Positions 56,612 to 64,000 of a DNA stretch of 64,000 nt are shown here, one piece after another. Source of the stretch: Halobaculum marinum (GTDB taxonomy: Archaea; Halobacteriota; Halobacteria; Halobacteriales; Haloferacaceae). Each line of letters begins with the position of its first letter. Position 1 is the first letter of the stretch. Where the stretch lies: NCBI RefSeq assembly GCF_029338555.1, contig NZ_CP119990.1, positions 124,001-188,000 of the forward strand, given 5' to 3'. The notes under the pieces were generated by a model. It saw nothing but the letters and a program-made list of their open reading frames with translations, had not been told where the DNA came from and searched no databases. The position numbers and the translations under genes were made by a program.

Positions 56612-56899
56612 ATGACGGTAGACAAGAGCGCGGGCGGCGACACGGCGAGTCAGGGGCCGACTGACCGGTCAGAGTGGACCGAGTTCGACCGACCGAGTAC
56701 AGCCGTCGTCGTTGCGGTCGCTGAGGCGACCGGGAGAGATTCGACGGAGCTCCAGGTACTCAACGAGAGCATCGACGGTGACGCACTCGACGCACTGCTT
56801 ACCGACTCACCCAAACAGGTCGAAGTAAGCTTCGAGTACGCTGGTGCGACCGTCCGACTCTCTTCGGACGGCACTCTCGTAGTCGAGACGTTCGAGTGA
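56612..56899 (+). CDS. HalOD1 output-domain protein
   Basis: A 95-residue stand-alone HalOD1 protein. The signature runs AVVVAVAEATGRDSTELQVL, NESIDGDALDALLTD, VEVSFEYAGATVRLSSDGTL. The 50 nt upstream are AT-rich (ATATATACG, GTAGTAGTTATC) and probably hold its promoter. ATG 56612 is preferred over the in-frame GTG at 56561, which adds a hydrophobic non-family extension. Role unknown; presumably signalling. Confidence 0.85.
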   Translation: MTVDKSAGGDTASQGPTDRSEWTEFDRPSTAVVVAVAEATGRDSTELQVLNESIDGDALDALLTDSPKQVEVSFEYAGATVRLSSDGTLVVETFE

Positions 56900-56939
56900 A
56901 CTGAGCGAGGGCACCAGACCGAAAAGTGGAGCTGCGTGT

Positions 56940-57941
56940 TCAGCGCAGTTTGTTGTACAGCGAGACGGCCATGTCCATCGTTCGCGAACAGCTCTTGAGC
57001 CGGTAGTACGGGACCAACTCCGGCGCGAACTTTGCCTTGTACTCGGCGATGCGCTGGTTGTTGGCGCCGGCTAGGTCGAACGCCGTAACGCCGCGGTCGG
57101 CGGCGGCTCGACAGTAGTGCCAGTCGAGGATGTCGTTTGCTGGGAGGTCACACGACGGCTTGGCGGAGCCGAGCCACCGGATCGCCGTGCCGTACCCCTC
57201 GATACAGATGGTGCCCGCGACGACCTCGCTGTCGACGCGACACACCGTCGGCCGGACCATCCCCTCCGGCAGCGCCTCGTAGAGGTCCACGACGAACGAC
57301 GCGTCGACAGGGAACGACTCCCCTTGGTCGGCGTGGCGCGCCGCTGTCTGCTCGATGATCGTCTCGATCTCGGCGGCGCCGCCGGGACCGATCTCGTAGT
57401 CGATCGCGTAGTCGTCGGTGACGTTTCGACGGGCGTCCGAACTGAAGCTCGCCAGCAGGTCGTCCTCGTCGGTCGTGAGGTCGATGACGTACGTGTACCG
57501 CGGGTCGACCTCGTACGCTCGCCACGAGAACGGCCGCACGTCGTCGTAGCCGGGTGGCGTCCGGAGGTGCACGAGCGCCGGGTCGACCGTTTCAGAGAGG
57601 TAGTCGAGTGTCTGTTCGACGAACTCGTGGTGTTGGCGTTCGAGGCGGCGGCGCTTCGGCGCGCCACCGCGGAGCACGAGCGACGGGCCGAGGTACGGCA
57701 CCTTCAGCTCCGGGGGCGGCGAAAACACCCCTTTCACCGGTCCCCGGTCGACCTCGAACACGGGGAAGACGCCGACCGGTTCCTGTCCCTTGAAGCCGCC
57801 AAGTCGGTGGAGGCGCGCGCCGCTCGCCGCCGAGAGCACATCGAGCGCCTCCGCGCGGTGGAACGGCGTCGCCGTGCACGCGTGCTCCAGGTAGCTGTTC
57901 CACGTCTCGTCGTCCTCGACCGGGCGGATCTCGATGCTCAT
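56940..57941 (-). CDS. FemAB/GNAT-like transferase, paralog 2
   Basis: A 333-residue paralog of the protein at 41709, sharing LGGFKGQEPVGVFPVF, VFSPPPELKVPYLGPSL, SFSSDARRNVTDDYAIDY and FDLAGANNQRIAEYKAKFA. It has the double-GNAT FemAB/BioF2-like fold. Its ATG (57941) overlaps the stop of the phosphodiesterase gene upstream as ATGA, so the two are translated together and probably act on the same glycan or lipid substrate. Acceptor unknown. Confidence 0.87.
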   Translation of the reverse strand: MSIEIRPVEDDETWNSYLEHACTATPFHRAEALDVLSAASGARLHRLGGFKGQEPVGVFPVFEVDRGPVKGVFSPPPELKVPYLGPSLVLRGGAPKRRRLERQHHEFVEQTLDYLSETVDPALVHLRTPPGYDDVRPFSWRAYEVDPRYTYVIDLTTDEDDLLASFSSDARRNVTDDYAIDYEIGPGGAAEIETIIEQTAARHADQGESFPVDASFVVDLYEALPEGMVRPTVCRVDSEVVAGTICIEGYGTAIRWLGSAKPSCDLPANDILDWHYCRAAADRGVTAFDLAGANNQRIAEYKAKFAPELVPYYRLKSCSRTMDMAVSLYNKLR

Positions 57942-59548
57942 CGGTCCCCCTCGAGGTAGCCGAGCCCCGACAGTCGCGCTCTGACCTCTTCGGTGTCGGC
58001 GCGGTCGATGTCGCGGGCGCTGAACGGTGCGTACTCGATGGGCGGCACCGACGACACGGGTTCGAGCGTCTCCCCGTCCATCCGGTCGCTCGGCGGAACA
58101 CCCATCGCCGACAGCACCGTCGGGGCCACGTCGAACAGGTGTGGGCGACCGAGTGGGGCGTCGGGGTCGACGCCGGTGCCGGTCATCGAGACGATGCCGG
58201 TCGGCTTGTGGTTCCACGGCTCGGACGGCGGCCCGAACTGCTCGTCGCGCAGGGACGCCGAGAGGTACACGTCGAACTCCGCGGGGAGCACGACGATGTC
58301 GGGCGCCTCCTCCAAGTACGGACCGTGGTACACCTCCTCCCGCGGGACGACGGCGGAGAACACCGGCTCGCCGTCCGGCGTCCGAACCGCCTCCAGCGCG
58401 GCGATTAAGTCGTCGCGGACGGACGGGTACTCACTGGGCGAGACGACCCCGTTCGGTTCGCGACCGGCCTTGTTGATCCGGACCCCCAACTCCGTGCGCG
58501 AGCGCATGTACGCCGTCGAGACGGGGAAGTCGACGCGCTCGGTCGCGGCGTGGACGGTCTCCTTAGAGACGTGATCGAGGACGAACCCGTCGAGGCGCAG
58601 CGCCCCGAGGATGCGCCCGATCCGCTGGCTCGTGAACCCGAGCGCAGACGCGCCCTGGACGATCCGGCGTGTTAACGACGGCGAGTCGTTCCCGTCGCGG
58701 GCGAGTTCGCCCCATGTCGGCATCCCGCCTTCGCCCGTCGTCGTCTGGACGAACGACTCCTCGTCGAGGAACGTGTTCACGCGGAACTCCGGCCCCGCGT
58801 ACGGGCCGATCCCGTGGTCGCTGGCGACGATCACCGTGTCGGGGTCGCACTCGTCGAGGGTGCGAGCGATCTCGTCGTCGACCGCTTCGAACACGCGTCG
58901 AACTGCCTCGTCATTCTCCGGCTGTTCGTGGAAGACGGTGTCCGTCTGCTGGAACTGGAGGAAGCCGAAGTGAGGGTCGTACTTCCGGGCGAGATGGCGG
59001 AACGCCGCCCCACGCATCTCGGTAAGCCGCTCGTACCACTCGATCTTCTCATCTCCCTTCGCGTGCGCGGGTGCGTAGATCGCGTATTCACCGAGTGCGT
59101 CGCGGAGGTCGTCGAGCAGGCCCTCGGGGTGGCAGGTCGGTTCCTCGGGGGAGACGTACCCTGGGACTAGTGCCCCGTCGAACGGTCGAGGCGGCCCAGT
59201 CACCGGGACGTTCACCACGACGCTGGTGAGTCCGCGCTGGTCGAGCAGTTCCCAGATGGCGTGTTCGCGGACGTCCGTGCGGTCGACGAGGCCCCAGTCG
59301 TAGCCGTCGAACCGGAGGAAGTCGTACACGCCGTGTTTTCCGGGGTTGACACCGGTGTACAGCGACGGCCACGCGCTCGGCGTCCACGGCGGGATCTGCG
59401 AGTCCAGATCCCCCGAGACGCCTCCCTCGAACAGCGAGGCGAGCGTCGGCAGTCGCCCCTCGTCGAGCATCGGGTCGAGTACCGGCCAACACGCACCGTC
59501 GAGACCGATCAGTAGAGTTCGGAGGCGGGAGGGGTCTCTCTCATTCAC
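57938..59548 (-). CDS. Alkaline-phosphatase-superfamily phosphodiesterase, paralog 3
   Basis: About 536 residues. RTLLIGLDGACWPVLDPML holds the first metal Asp; QIPPWTPSAWPSLYTGVNPG the nucleophile region; VIVASDHGIGPYAG the Asp-His ligands. The C-terminus VRARLSGLGYLE followed by GDR corresponds to the tails of the copies at 27586 and 46698. The start is GTG 59548, 34 nt from the promoter element; the longer frame to 59593 covers the element itself. First gene of a two-gene unit with the FemAB-like transferase. Confidence 0.9.
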   Translation of the reverse strand: MNERDPSRLRTLLIGLDGACWPVLDPMLDEGRLPTLASLFEGGVSGDLDSQIPPWTPSAWPSLYTGVNPGKHGVYDFLRFDGYDWGLVDRTDVREHAIWELLDQRGLTSVVVNVPVTGPPRPFDGALVPGYVSPEEPTCHPEGLLDDLRDALGEYAIYAPAHAKGDEKIEWYERLTEMRGAAFRHLARKYDPHFGFLQFQQTDTVFHEQPENDEAVRRVFEAVDDEIARTLDECDPDTVIVASDHGIGPYAGPEFRVNTFLDEESFVQTTTGEGGMPTWGELARDGNDSPSLTRRIVQGASALGFTSQRIGRILGALRLDGFVLDHVSKETVHAATERVDFPVSTAYMRSRTELGVRINKAGREPNGVVSPSEYPSVRDDLIAALEAVRTPDGEPVFSAVVPREEVYHGPYLEEAPDIVVLPAEFDVYLSASLRDEQFGPPSEPWNHKPTGIVSMTGTGVDPDAPLGRPHLFDVAPTVLSAMGVPPSDRMDGETLEPVSSVPPIEYAPFSARDIDRADTEEVRARLSGLGYLEGDR

Positions 59549-59572
59549 AGTCCCATCCACTCTAGATCCGTT

Positions 59573-59582
59573 CTTTGTTATG
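59573..59582 (-). promoter_or_regulatory. Glycan-locus promoter element CATAACAAAG
   Basis: Starts 34 nt before GTG 59548 and marks the right-hand limit of the element's clear occurrences. Confidence 0.7.
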
Positions 59583-60062
59583 TCCGGCCCCACGGCGGTA
59601 GCGGCTTAGTAAGATCAAACTGCCGATCCGTACCGAGGCAGTCGTCAGACGGCGAGCCGTGTCGGGGCTTACCAACCACGATATCCGTCCTACCCGTCGA
59701 GTATCGGACCCTACTGGCCGTGAGTACGACCGTACTGACGCGTCGGATGGTCGTACGGGGGGTATAACGACCGGTCTCCACTGACCGGACTACGAGGCTC
59801 GTGACAACCGTCTTCTGGCGAGTAGGGGCGGGGGCGCTCTACAACCAACGAACCTACTGAGACCACCAGTTACCTTACTTCGTTGAAATCTCTGCCTACG
59901 CGGCTTCAGTTATTCGAGTGGCATCTGAATAATATCTGGCTCACATCTTGGGGCCACCGTACGACGAGCATACCGCCGTTAGGATGGAATTAGCTCCTAC
60001 CTACCGCCGTTCTGGGGCGAAGTCGTCGGATCCTACTTTATTATATCCGCGACCTTCCAACC
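59583..60062 (+). other. Gene-free, comparatively AT-rich interval, 480 bp
   Basis: No coding frame, tRNA or repeat was recognised. The right half (59850-60050) is clearly richer in A and T than the rest of the window (for example CTGAATAATATCTGG). A TATAACGACC sequence at 59763 resembles the glycan element but has no gene at the right distance. The segment separates the glycan locus from the next exported protein. Confidence 0.5.
60037..60046 (+). promoter_or_regulatory. TATA box for the beta-helix protein gene
   Basis: TTTATTATAT begins 26 nt before ATG 60063: a conventional archaeal TATA box, unlike the TATAACAAT elements of the neighbouring locus. Confidence 0.6.
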
Positions 60063-61973
60063 ATGGCAGACAGCCATACCGGGGATGACGAACGGAATGA
60101 GCGACCTACCAACGAGAACGAGCAGGCTACCGCGTCTGCGAACCGCCGAACGCTGCTGAAGGGTATCGGCGCGTTCGCGACGGTCGGCGCCGGCGGCGTG
60201 CTGGCGTCGGAGGCTGCGTCCGCGGCCGGCGACTTCGGCGACTACAGTTCCCCCTCGGGTGAGGTCACGATCCCGGCGGGCGAGTACACGTGGGACGACG
60301 ACGACCTCGACATCGGGTCGAGCGACGCGCTGATCGGGGGCGGCAACCCCGGCGACGTCGTCGTGAACATGGCCGGCGGGACGATGGACGGCAACATCTC
60401 GGGGCGCTTCGAGAACATCGTCATCCGCGGCGACAACAAGGACTCGAAGTCCGGCATCGACGTCGCGGACGGTGCGGTCATCGACGGCTTCCACTGGCCG
60501 GAGGGCGGCCAGCAGAGCGAGGACCGCTGTTTCTACAACCCTGACGGCGGAACCCGTGCGACCGTCAAGAACTCCTCGTGGGCGTGGATGGTCAACAACG
60601 GTGCGTACACGGACAAGATGCCGATGACGTACGAGAACTGTGCGTCGATCAACAACAACATCGCGGGCATCCGCGTCGGTCACCGCGAGTCCGACACGAG
60701 CGACGTCACGTACATTAGGAACTGCCTAATCGCCCTGACGCAGACGCCGGAGTATGACGACACCAACTCCCCGCACGCCCGCGGTATCCGGATGCGCCAG
60801 AAGGGGACGTTCGTCATCGAGAACTGTTACTTCGTCTACTTGGACGTCGACGGCGCCGCGGACCTCATCGAGATCCACGACGGCGCGGAGGACTCCGACG
60901 TCACCATCCGCAACTGCGCGTTCTACAACGACACCGACCGCGACCTCGTGCGTGACAAGGGGAACGGCATGGCGGACGTCACCATCGAGGACTGCTCGTT
61001 CCACGGCTCCGGGAGCGACCGGATCGAGCCCGACTACGACGGCAACGGGCTCGTCGACAAGGACGTCACCTTCCCGCTGCCCTCGGAGATCACCGGCTAC
61101 AAGGTGGCCGACGAGGCAGAGGGCGTCGGCGCGGGCATCGGCCCGTGGGACGGCTCCTCGACCGGCTCGACCTCCACGACCGACGAAGAGGACACGACCG
61201 ACCCCGCCAACTACGAGCACACGCTCGTCTTGGAGGCGAGTGAGGAGAACCCGGTCGACGACTCGGCGACGCCCGGCGACTTCGACCTCGACGTGTTCGT
61301 CTCCGGTGAGGCGACGTTCGGCGAGACCGCCGAGCAGGACCAAGACTCCATCACCTCGACGAGCGACGGCGGGTCGCAGATCGAGGTGAACAACCTCAAG
61401 CCCGGCGAGCTCGACTCGTTCCGCTTCAACGGCGAGGTCGTCGACTACATGATGGACGACGGCTACGACGTGACCGTCTCGCTCGACGGGAACACGACCA
61501 CGTTCGCGGAACTCGTCGGCGAAGAAACGAGCACCGGCGACACCACGGACGACTCCACCGACGACTCCACCGACGGCTCCACGGACGGGAGTACGGACGA
61601 CTCCACCGACGGGAGCACCGACGGCAGTACCGACGGCTCCACCGACGGGAGTACGGACGGCTCCACGGACGGGTCCACCGATGGTGGGTCGACGTCGACC
61701 GACGACCTGACGAAGCGCGTCGTCGTCGACGGCGACAACAGCGGTCGCCCGACGAACTACACGTTCACGGTCTCCGGTGACGTCGTCCGCGACGAGGACG
61801 CCAGCAGCCGCACGGCGGACGGCACCAACTGGGACCGCGTCCAGGACTTCGCACAGGACGGACAGGTCATCGGCCTCGTCGGCAGCGGCGTCGACGCCTA
61901 CCGCTTCAGCGGGAACATCACCAGCGTGACCGTTGACGGCGAGGCGACGTTCACCGTCGAACGGGGGCTGTGA
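60063..61973 (+). CDS. Tat-exported beta-helix protein with Asp/Ser/Thr repeat linker
   Basis: A 636-residue secreted protein. A twin-arginine signal (NRRTLLKGIGAFATVGAGGV) lies at residues about 29-50. A right-handed beta-helix follows (about 60-345; VTIRNCAFYNDTDRDLVRDK, VTIEDCSFHGSGSDRIEP). Two copies of a small beta-sandwich domain follow, one at about 385-490 (DFDLDVFVSGEATF) and one at about 555-636 (NYTFTVSGDVV, DAYRFSGNITSVTVDGEA), joined by a linker of repeated D-[DG]-S-T. It may bind or act on polysaccharide. It overlaps the next gene as TGATG. Confidence 0.88.
   Translation: MADSHTGDDERNERPTNENEQATASANRRTLLKGIGAFATVGAGGVLASEAASAAGDFGDYSSPSGEVTIPAGEYTWDDDDLDIGSSDALIGGGNPGDVVVNMAGGTMDGNISGRFENIVIRGDNKDSKSGIDVADGAVIDGFHWPEGGQQSEDRCFYNPDGGTRATVKNSSWAWMVNNGAYTDKMPMTYENCASINNNIAGIRVGHRESDTSDVTYIRNCLIALTQTPEYDDTNSPHARGIRMRQKGTFVIENCYFVYLDVDGAADLIEIHDGAEDSDVTIRNCAFYNDTDRDLVRDKGNGMADVTIEDCSFHGSGSDRIEPDYDGNGLVDKDVTFPLPSEITGYKVADEAEGVGAGIGPWDGSSTGSTSTTDEEDTTDPANYEHTLVLEASEENPVDDSATPGDFDLDVFVSGEATFGETAEQDQDSITSTSDGGSQIEVNNLKPGELDSFRFNGEVVDYMMDDGYDVTVSLDGNTTTFAELVGEETSTGDTTDDSTDDSTDGSTDGSTDDSTDGSTDGSTDGSTDGSTDGSTDGSTDGGSTSTDDLTKRVVVDGDNSGRPTNYTFTVSGDVVRDEDASSRTADGTNWDRVQDFAQDGQVIGLVGSGVDAYRFSGNITSVTVDGEATFTVERGL
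61548..61688 (+). repeat. Tandem 12-bp coding repeat (D-[DG]-S-T)
   Basis: About a dozen imperfect copies of GAC-GRC/GGN-TCC/AGT-ACN code for the linker between the two beta-sandwich domains. Serine codons alternate between TCC and AGT, so the protein repeat is more regular than the DNA repeat. This suggests selection for the peptide pattern, which is a likely O-glycosylated spacer. Confidence 0.85.
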
Positions 61974-62191
61974 TGTCGCAAGCCGTGAGCGACACCTGGC
62001 GGGAACTCCCGCCGAACCCTGACCCGCTGGAGGATCTGGGGTACGACCTCATCGAGCTGGACTTCATCCCCACGTCGACGAGCGGGGGGAAGGAAGTCCT
62101 CGTGCTCCCGACTGACGAGGACATGCTCCGCGAGGACGCGTTCATCGTCGTCGACCGGAGTTCGGTCACCGACCTGAGCGACCGGGTCTGA
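61973..62191 (+). CDS. Small conserved haloarchaeal protein
   Basis: A 72-residue acidic protein (MSQAVSDTWRELPPNPDPLE to VTDLSDRV). Its ATG overlaps the stop of the beta-helix gene as TGATG, so it is translationally coupled to it. The central block GYDLIELDFIPTSTSGGKEV and LVLPTDEDMLREDAFIVVD suggest a small alpha/beta fold. No family function known to me. Confidence 0.75.
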   Translation: MSQAVSDTWRELPPNPDPLEDLGYDLIELDFIPTSTSGGKEVLVLPTDEDMLREDAFIVVDRSSVTDLSDRV

Positions 62192-62300
62192 CCGAGCCAA
62201 CCGAGTCGATACCTCGACCGCGACATCTGTTCTTTTCCCCGCTGACACGCCGCCCTCCGGCGACACCCCCGGTCGGGAGTCTGCCCTCCACCCGACCGGG

Positions 62301-62561
62301 TCACGCCCCGACGCCGTACAGTTCGACCACGGACGGGGTAATTCGCACCCAGTACCCCCACAGTTCGAACGAGACGACCGCACTCGACGACTCTACGAGG
62401 CAGTTCAACGCGTCGGCGTCGATCGAGTCTTGGAGGACCGGCGACTGCGACGCCGGGTCTACACCGAGCCGTTCGAACACGAGCAGCAACTGCTCCGTCG
62501 GCGTGAGCCACGGGCTCCGCGGGTCGACGGCGTCCGGCAGTCGGTCGGTGAAGCTTGGCAT
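62301..62561 (-). CDS. HalOD1 output-domain protein
   Basis: An 86-residue stand-alone HalOD1 protein: LTPTEQLLLVFERLGVDP, VLQDSIDADALNCLVESS, VVSFELWGYWVRITPSVVEL. ATG 62561 is used; a longer frame upstream is arginine-rich and unlikely. It follows the small gene at 62608 after 46 bp and may be co-transcribed with it. Role unknown. Confidence 0.8.
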   Translation of the reverse strand: MPSFTDRLPDAVDPRSPWLTPTEQLLLVFERLGVDPASQSPVLQDSIDADALNCLVESSSAVVSFELWGYWVRITPSVVELYGVGA

Positions 62562-62607
62562 CAACACGGGCACGCCTCCCTGTGTTCGGAGTGACCGGTC
62601 GGGACGT

Positions 62608-62814
62608 TCACTGACGGTCGGATGACGGGTCCGCCGGCCGGTCGGCGCTCGCGTCGCCCTCACGGACGACCGCGAGCGACTGGAGCGCCGTTCTGATGTG
62701 GTAGCGCGCCTCTGGGGACTCCGACGTAGCGAGCGCCCGGCGCAGCGACCGTTCGAGCAGGGACAACCCGGGCGAGTTGCGGGCAACAGCTCCCGAATCG
62801 TCGGACAGTTCCAT
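62608..62814 (-). CDS. Small haloarchaeal protein of unknown function
   Basis: A 68-residue, mostly helical protein (LSLLERSLRRALATSESPEA, RYHIRTALQSLAVVREGD). No family function recognised. A TATAACTTAG box begins 34 nt before ATG 62814: it shares the first six bases and the spacing of the glycan-locus element but lacks the CAAT part. It probably forms a two-gene unit with the HalOD1 gene downstream. Confidence 0.65.
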   Translation of the reverse strand: MELSDDSGAVARNSPGLSLLERSLRRALATSESPEARYHIRTALQSLAVVREGDASADRPADPSSDRQ

Positions 62815-62838
62815 GGTCGGTGGGTCGCCACCGTCGGA

Positions 62839-62848
62839 CTAAGTTATA
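62839..62848 (-). promoter_or_regulatory. TATA-like box TATAACTTAG
   Basis: Begins 34 nt before ATG 62814. Only a partial match to the glycan-locus element. Confidence 0.45.
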
Positions 62849-63155
62849 TGGCTGTTTCGGTCGCGCGGTCCGGCAATGTGACCGCCCTACCCACCTCATA
62901 CCCTCGATTTCGGCCAGTACGACGCCAGTAGGATCACCGACTCCGTGGCTGCCGTCGCTCGCGTTCGCGACAGACGATTCCCGGGCGAAGAACGAACGAC
63001 GAGACAGGGTCGTGTGTCACTGTCGCACGGTCGCGAGATTGTCGCCCGGTCGCGAGATTGTCTCCCGGTCGCGCGAATGTCGTTCGAAACAGAGAGTAAC
63101 CACGAGATAGCGGTTGGTACGACCAGCCTTCGCGGCTCGGTCGTCGCGACCGCCG
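62849..63155 (+). other. Gene-free interval with tandem repeats, about 300 bp
   Basis: No coding frame recognised between the small gene unit and the convergently oriented end of the EamA transporter. It contains three tandem 19-bp units (63028-63084). Confidence 0.5.
63028..63084 (+). repeat. Three tandem 19-bp direct repeats
   Basis: Units 63028-63046, 63047-63065 and 63066-63084 read CGGTCGCGAGATTGTCGCC, the same with one change (CTCC end), and a third copy with a few changes (CGGTCGCGCGAATGTCGTT). The 19-bp spacing is close to two helical turns, as for a cooperative DNA-binding site, but function is unknown. Confidence 0.8.
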
Positions 63156-64000
63156 TCAGGGCAAGACGGTCCGAAGCCGTCCCGCGGCCCCGTCGGCGAG
63201 GACGCGAACGGTGTGACCCTCGACGAGGGCGAACCCGGCGAGCACGAGTGCGAACCCTGCGACTGCGCCGGGGCGGGGCACGTAGCCGAACGCCGCGAAC
63301 GCCAGCGCAGCCGCCGTGAGCGGTTCGAGGTAGCCGACGAGCGTCGTGCGGGTGGCGCCCACCGACGACAGCAGGCGGAAGTACAGGAGGAAGGCGACGA
63401 CGCCAGGGCCGACGACGAGGAACCCGAGCGTGAGCAGGCCGGTCGGCGACGTCGAGGCCGTCTGTGGCTCACCCAGGACGCGGCTCCCGAAGTGGAGCAA
63501 CAGTGCACCCGCGATCATCCCCCATCCCTGGAGCGCCGCCGTCGAGATGGCCGGTGAGACGCGCCGCAACAGGAGGGTGCCGACGGCGAACGCGACCGTC
63601 GCCGCGAACACCAGCGCGGCCCCCATCGGAGCGACGCCGCCAGCGCCGCCGGGGTCGGTGACGGTCACGACGCCGAGGAACCCCACGCCGACACCCGCGT
63701 ACCCGGTGACGCCGAGGCCCTCCCCGCCGACCAGCGCCGGGGCCAGCAACGCCGTGACGACCGGTGCGAGCGCGACCACCGCGGCGGCGACCGGACCGGG
63801 GACGCTCTCTTGCCCGACGTACAACAGCGCGTGGTGAGCGAACACCACGAACACCGCGACCACGGCGACCGCCGCGAAGTCGTCGCGCGTCCGCGGGAGC
63901 ACTCGCCCCGCGCGAACCGCGGCGACGACCAACACCAGCGCACCCGCGATGTCGTACCTGACAGCCGCGAACAGCAGCGGTGGCCACTCTTTCACGCCGG
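63156..64000 (-). CDS. EamA/DMT-family transporter, 5' end outside window
   Basis: At least 280 residues of a drug/metabolite transporter. The frame remains open to the window edge, and the first visible part (KEWPPLLFAAVRYDIAGAL) corresponds to helix 2 of EamA proteins, so roughly 30 residues are missing. Two EamA repeats are visible: VAAAVVALAPVVTALLAPAL and LVVGPGVVAFLLYFRLLSSV followed by ATRTTLVGYLEPLTAAALA. Likely function is export of a metabolite or amino acid; substrate unknown. Confidence 0.9.
   Translation of the reverse strand, partial: GVKEWPPLLFAAVRYDIAGALVLVVAAVRAGRVLPRTRDDFAAVAVVAVFVVFAHHALLYVGQESVPGPVAAAVVALAPVVTALLAPALVGGEGLGVTGYAGVGVGFLGVVTVTDPGGAGGVAPMGAALVFAATVAFAVGTLLLRRVSPAISTAALQGWGMIAGALLLHFGSRVLGEPQTASTSPTGLLTLGFLVVGPGVVAFLLYFRLLSSVGATRTTLVGYLEPLTAAALAFAAFGYVPRPGAVAGFALVLAGFALVEGHTVRVLADGAAGRLRTVLP

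Noticed and set aside
59763-59772. TATAACGACC resembling the glycan promoter element
   Set aside because: Lacks CAAT and the only start at a similar distance opens a 19-codon non-descript frame.

Overview
The window comes from a haloarchaeon (class Halobacteria). The DNA is strongly GC-rich, the predicted proteins are acidic, many genes have T-rich or TATA-like boxes about 30 nt before a start codon with little or no leader, and the families are typical of the group: HalOD1 domains, Tat-type signal peptides, a PGF-CTERM surface protein, DUF7563 zinc proteins and multi-PAS histidine kinases. No rRNA, tRNA, CRISPR array or intact insertion sequence was seen.

Region A (1-18.9 kb) is mixed chromosomal content. 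It holds the end of a VOC dioxygenase, an orphan tyrosine recombinase, an aldo/keto reductase, small haloarchaeal proteins, a luciferase-type (LLM) oxidoreductase, a Tat-exported endonuclease/phosphatase-fold protein, an ABC exporter, a Tat lipoprotein, a CPA2 antiporter, a truncated DUF21 protein beside another fragment, a CPBP protease, an MFS transporter, glycerate 2-kinase and an unusual membrane kinase-like protein.

Region B (about 18.9-59.6 kb) is a large surface-glycan or exopolysaccharide locus. It starts with a phosphomannomutase fragment fused to a foreign tail and a polyprenol-type GT2. It contains a giant PKD/poly-glycine cell-surface protein, beta-helix proteins, three alkaline-phosphatase-superfamily enzymes, two FemAB-like transferases, a Wzx-type flippase, a GT4, a large polytopic membrane protein, an LPG-synthase-like membrane protein, a NAD-dependent epimerase, two polysaccharide deacetylases and a DUF354 protein. 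Four coupled genes match the WbpA/WbpB/WbpE/WbpD set and predict synthesis of a di-acetamido uronic acid nucleotide sugar. Nine genes (44639-53172) are tightly overlapping and probably form one transcript. A LOV-domain histidine kinase sits in the middle of the locus.

The most striking observation is that almost every transcription unit in region B, and essentially nothing outside it, begins with a near-identical promoter element, consensus [TC]ATAACAA[TA][GC]. It usually starts 34-36 nt before a start codon. Thirteen instances were found by eye. The element also picks out GTG start codons and two short upstream ORFs coupled to their genes by ATGA overlaps. This suggests a dedicated basal-factor or activator regulon for the glycan locus.

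Region C (60-64 kb) has a Tat-exported beta-helix protein with an Asp/Ser/Thr/Gly-repeat linker, small haloarchaeal proteins including a HalOD1 protein, three tandem 19-bp repeats, and the C-terminal part of an EamA-type transporter that runs off the end of the window.
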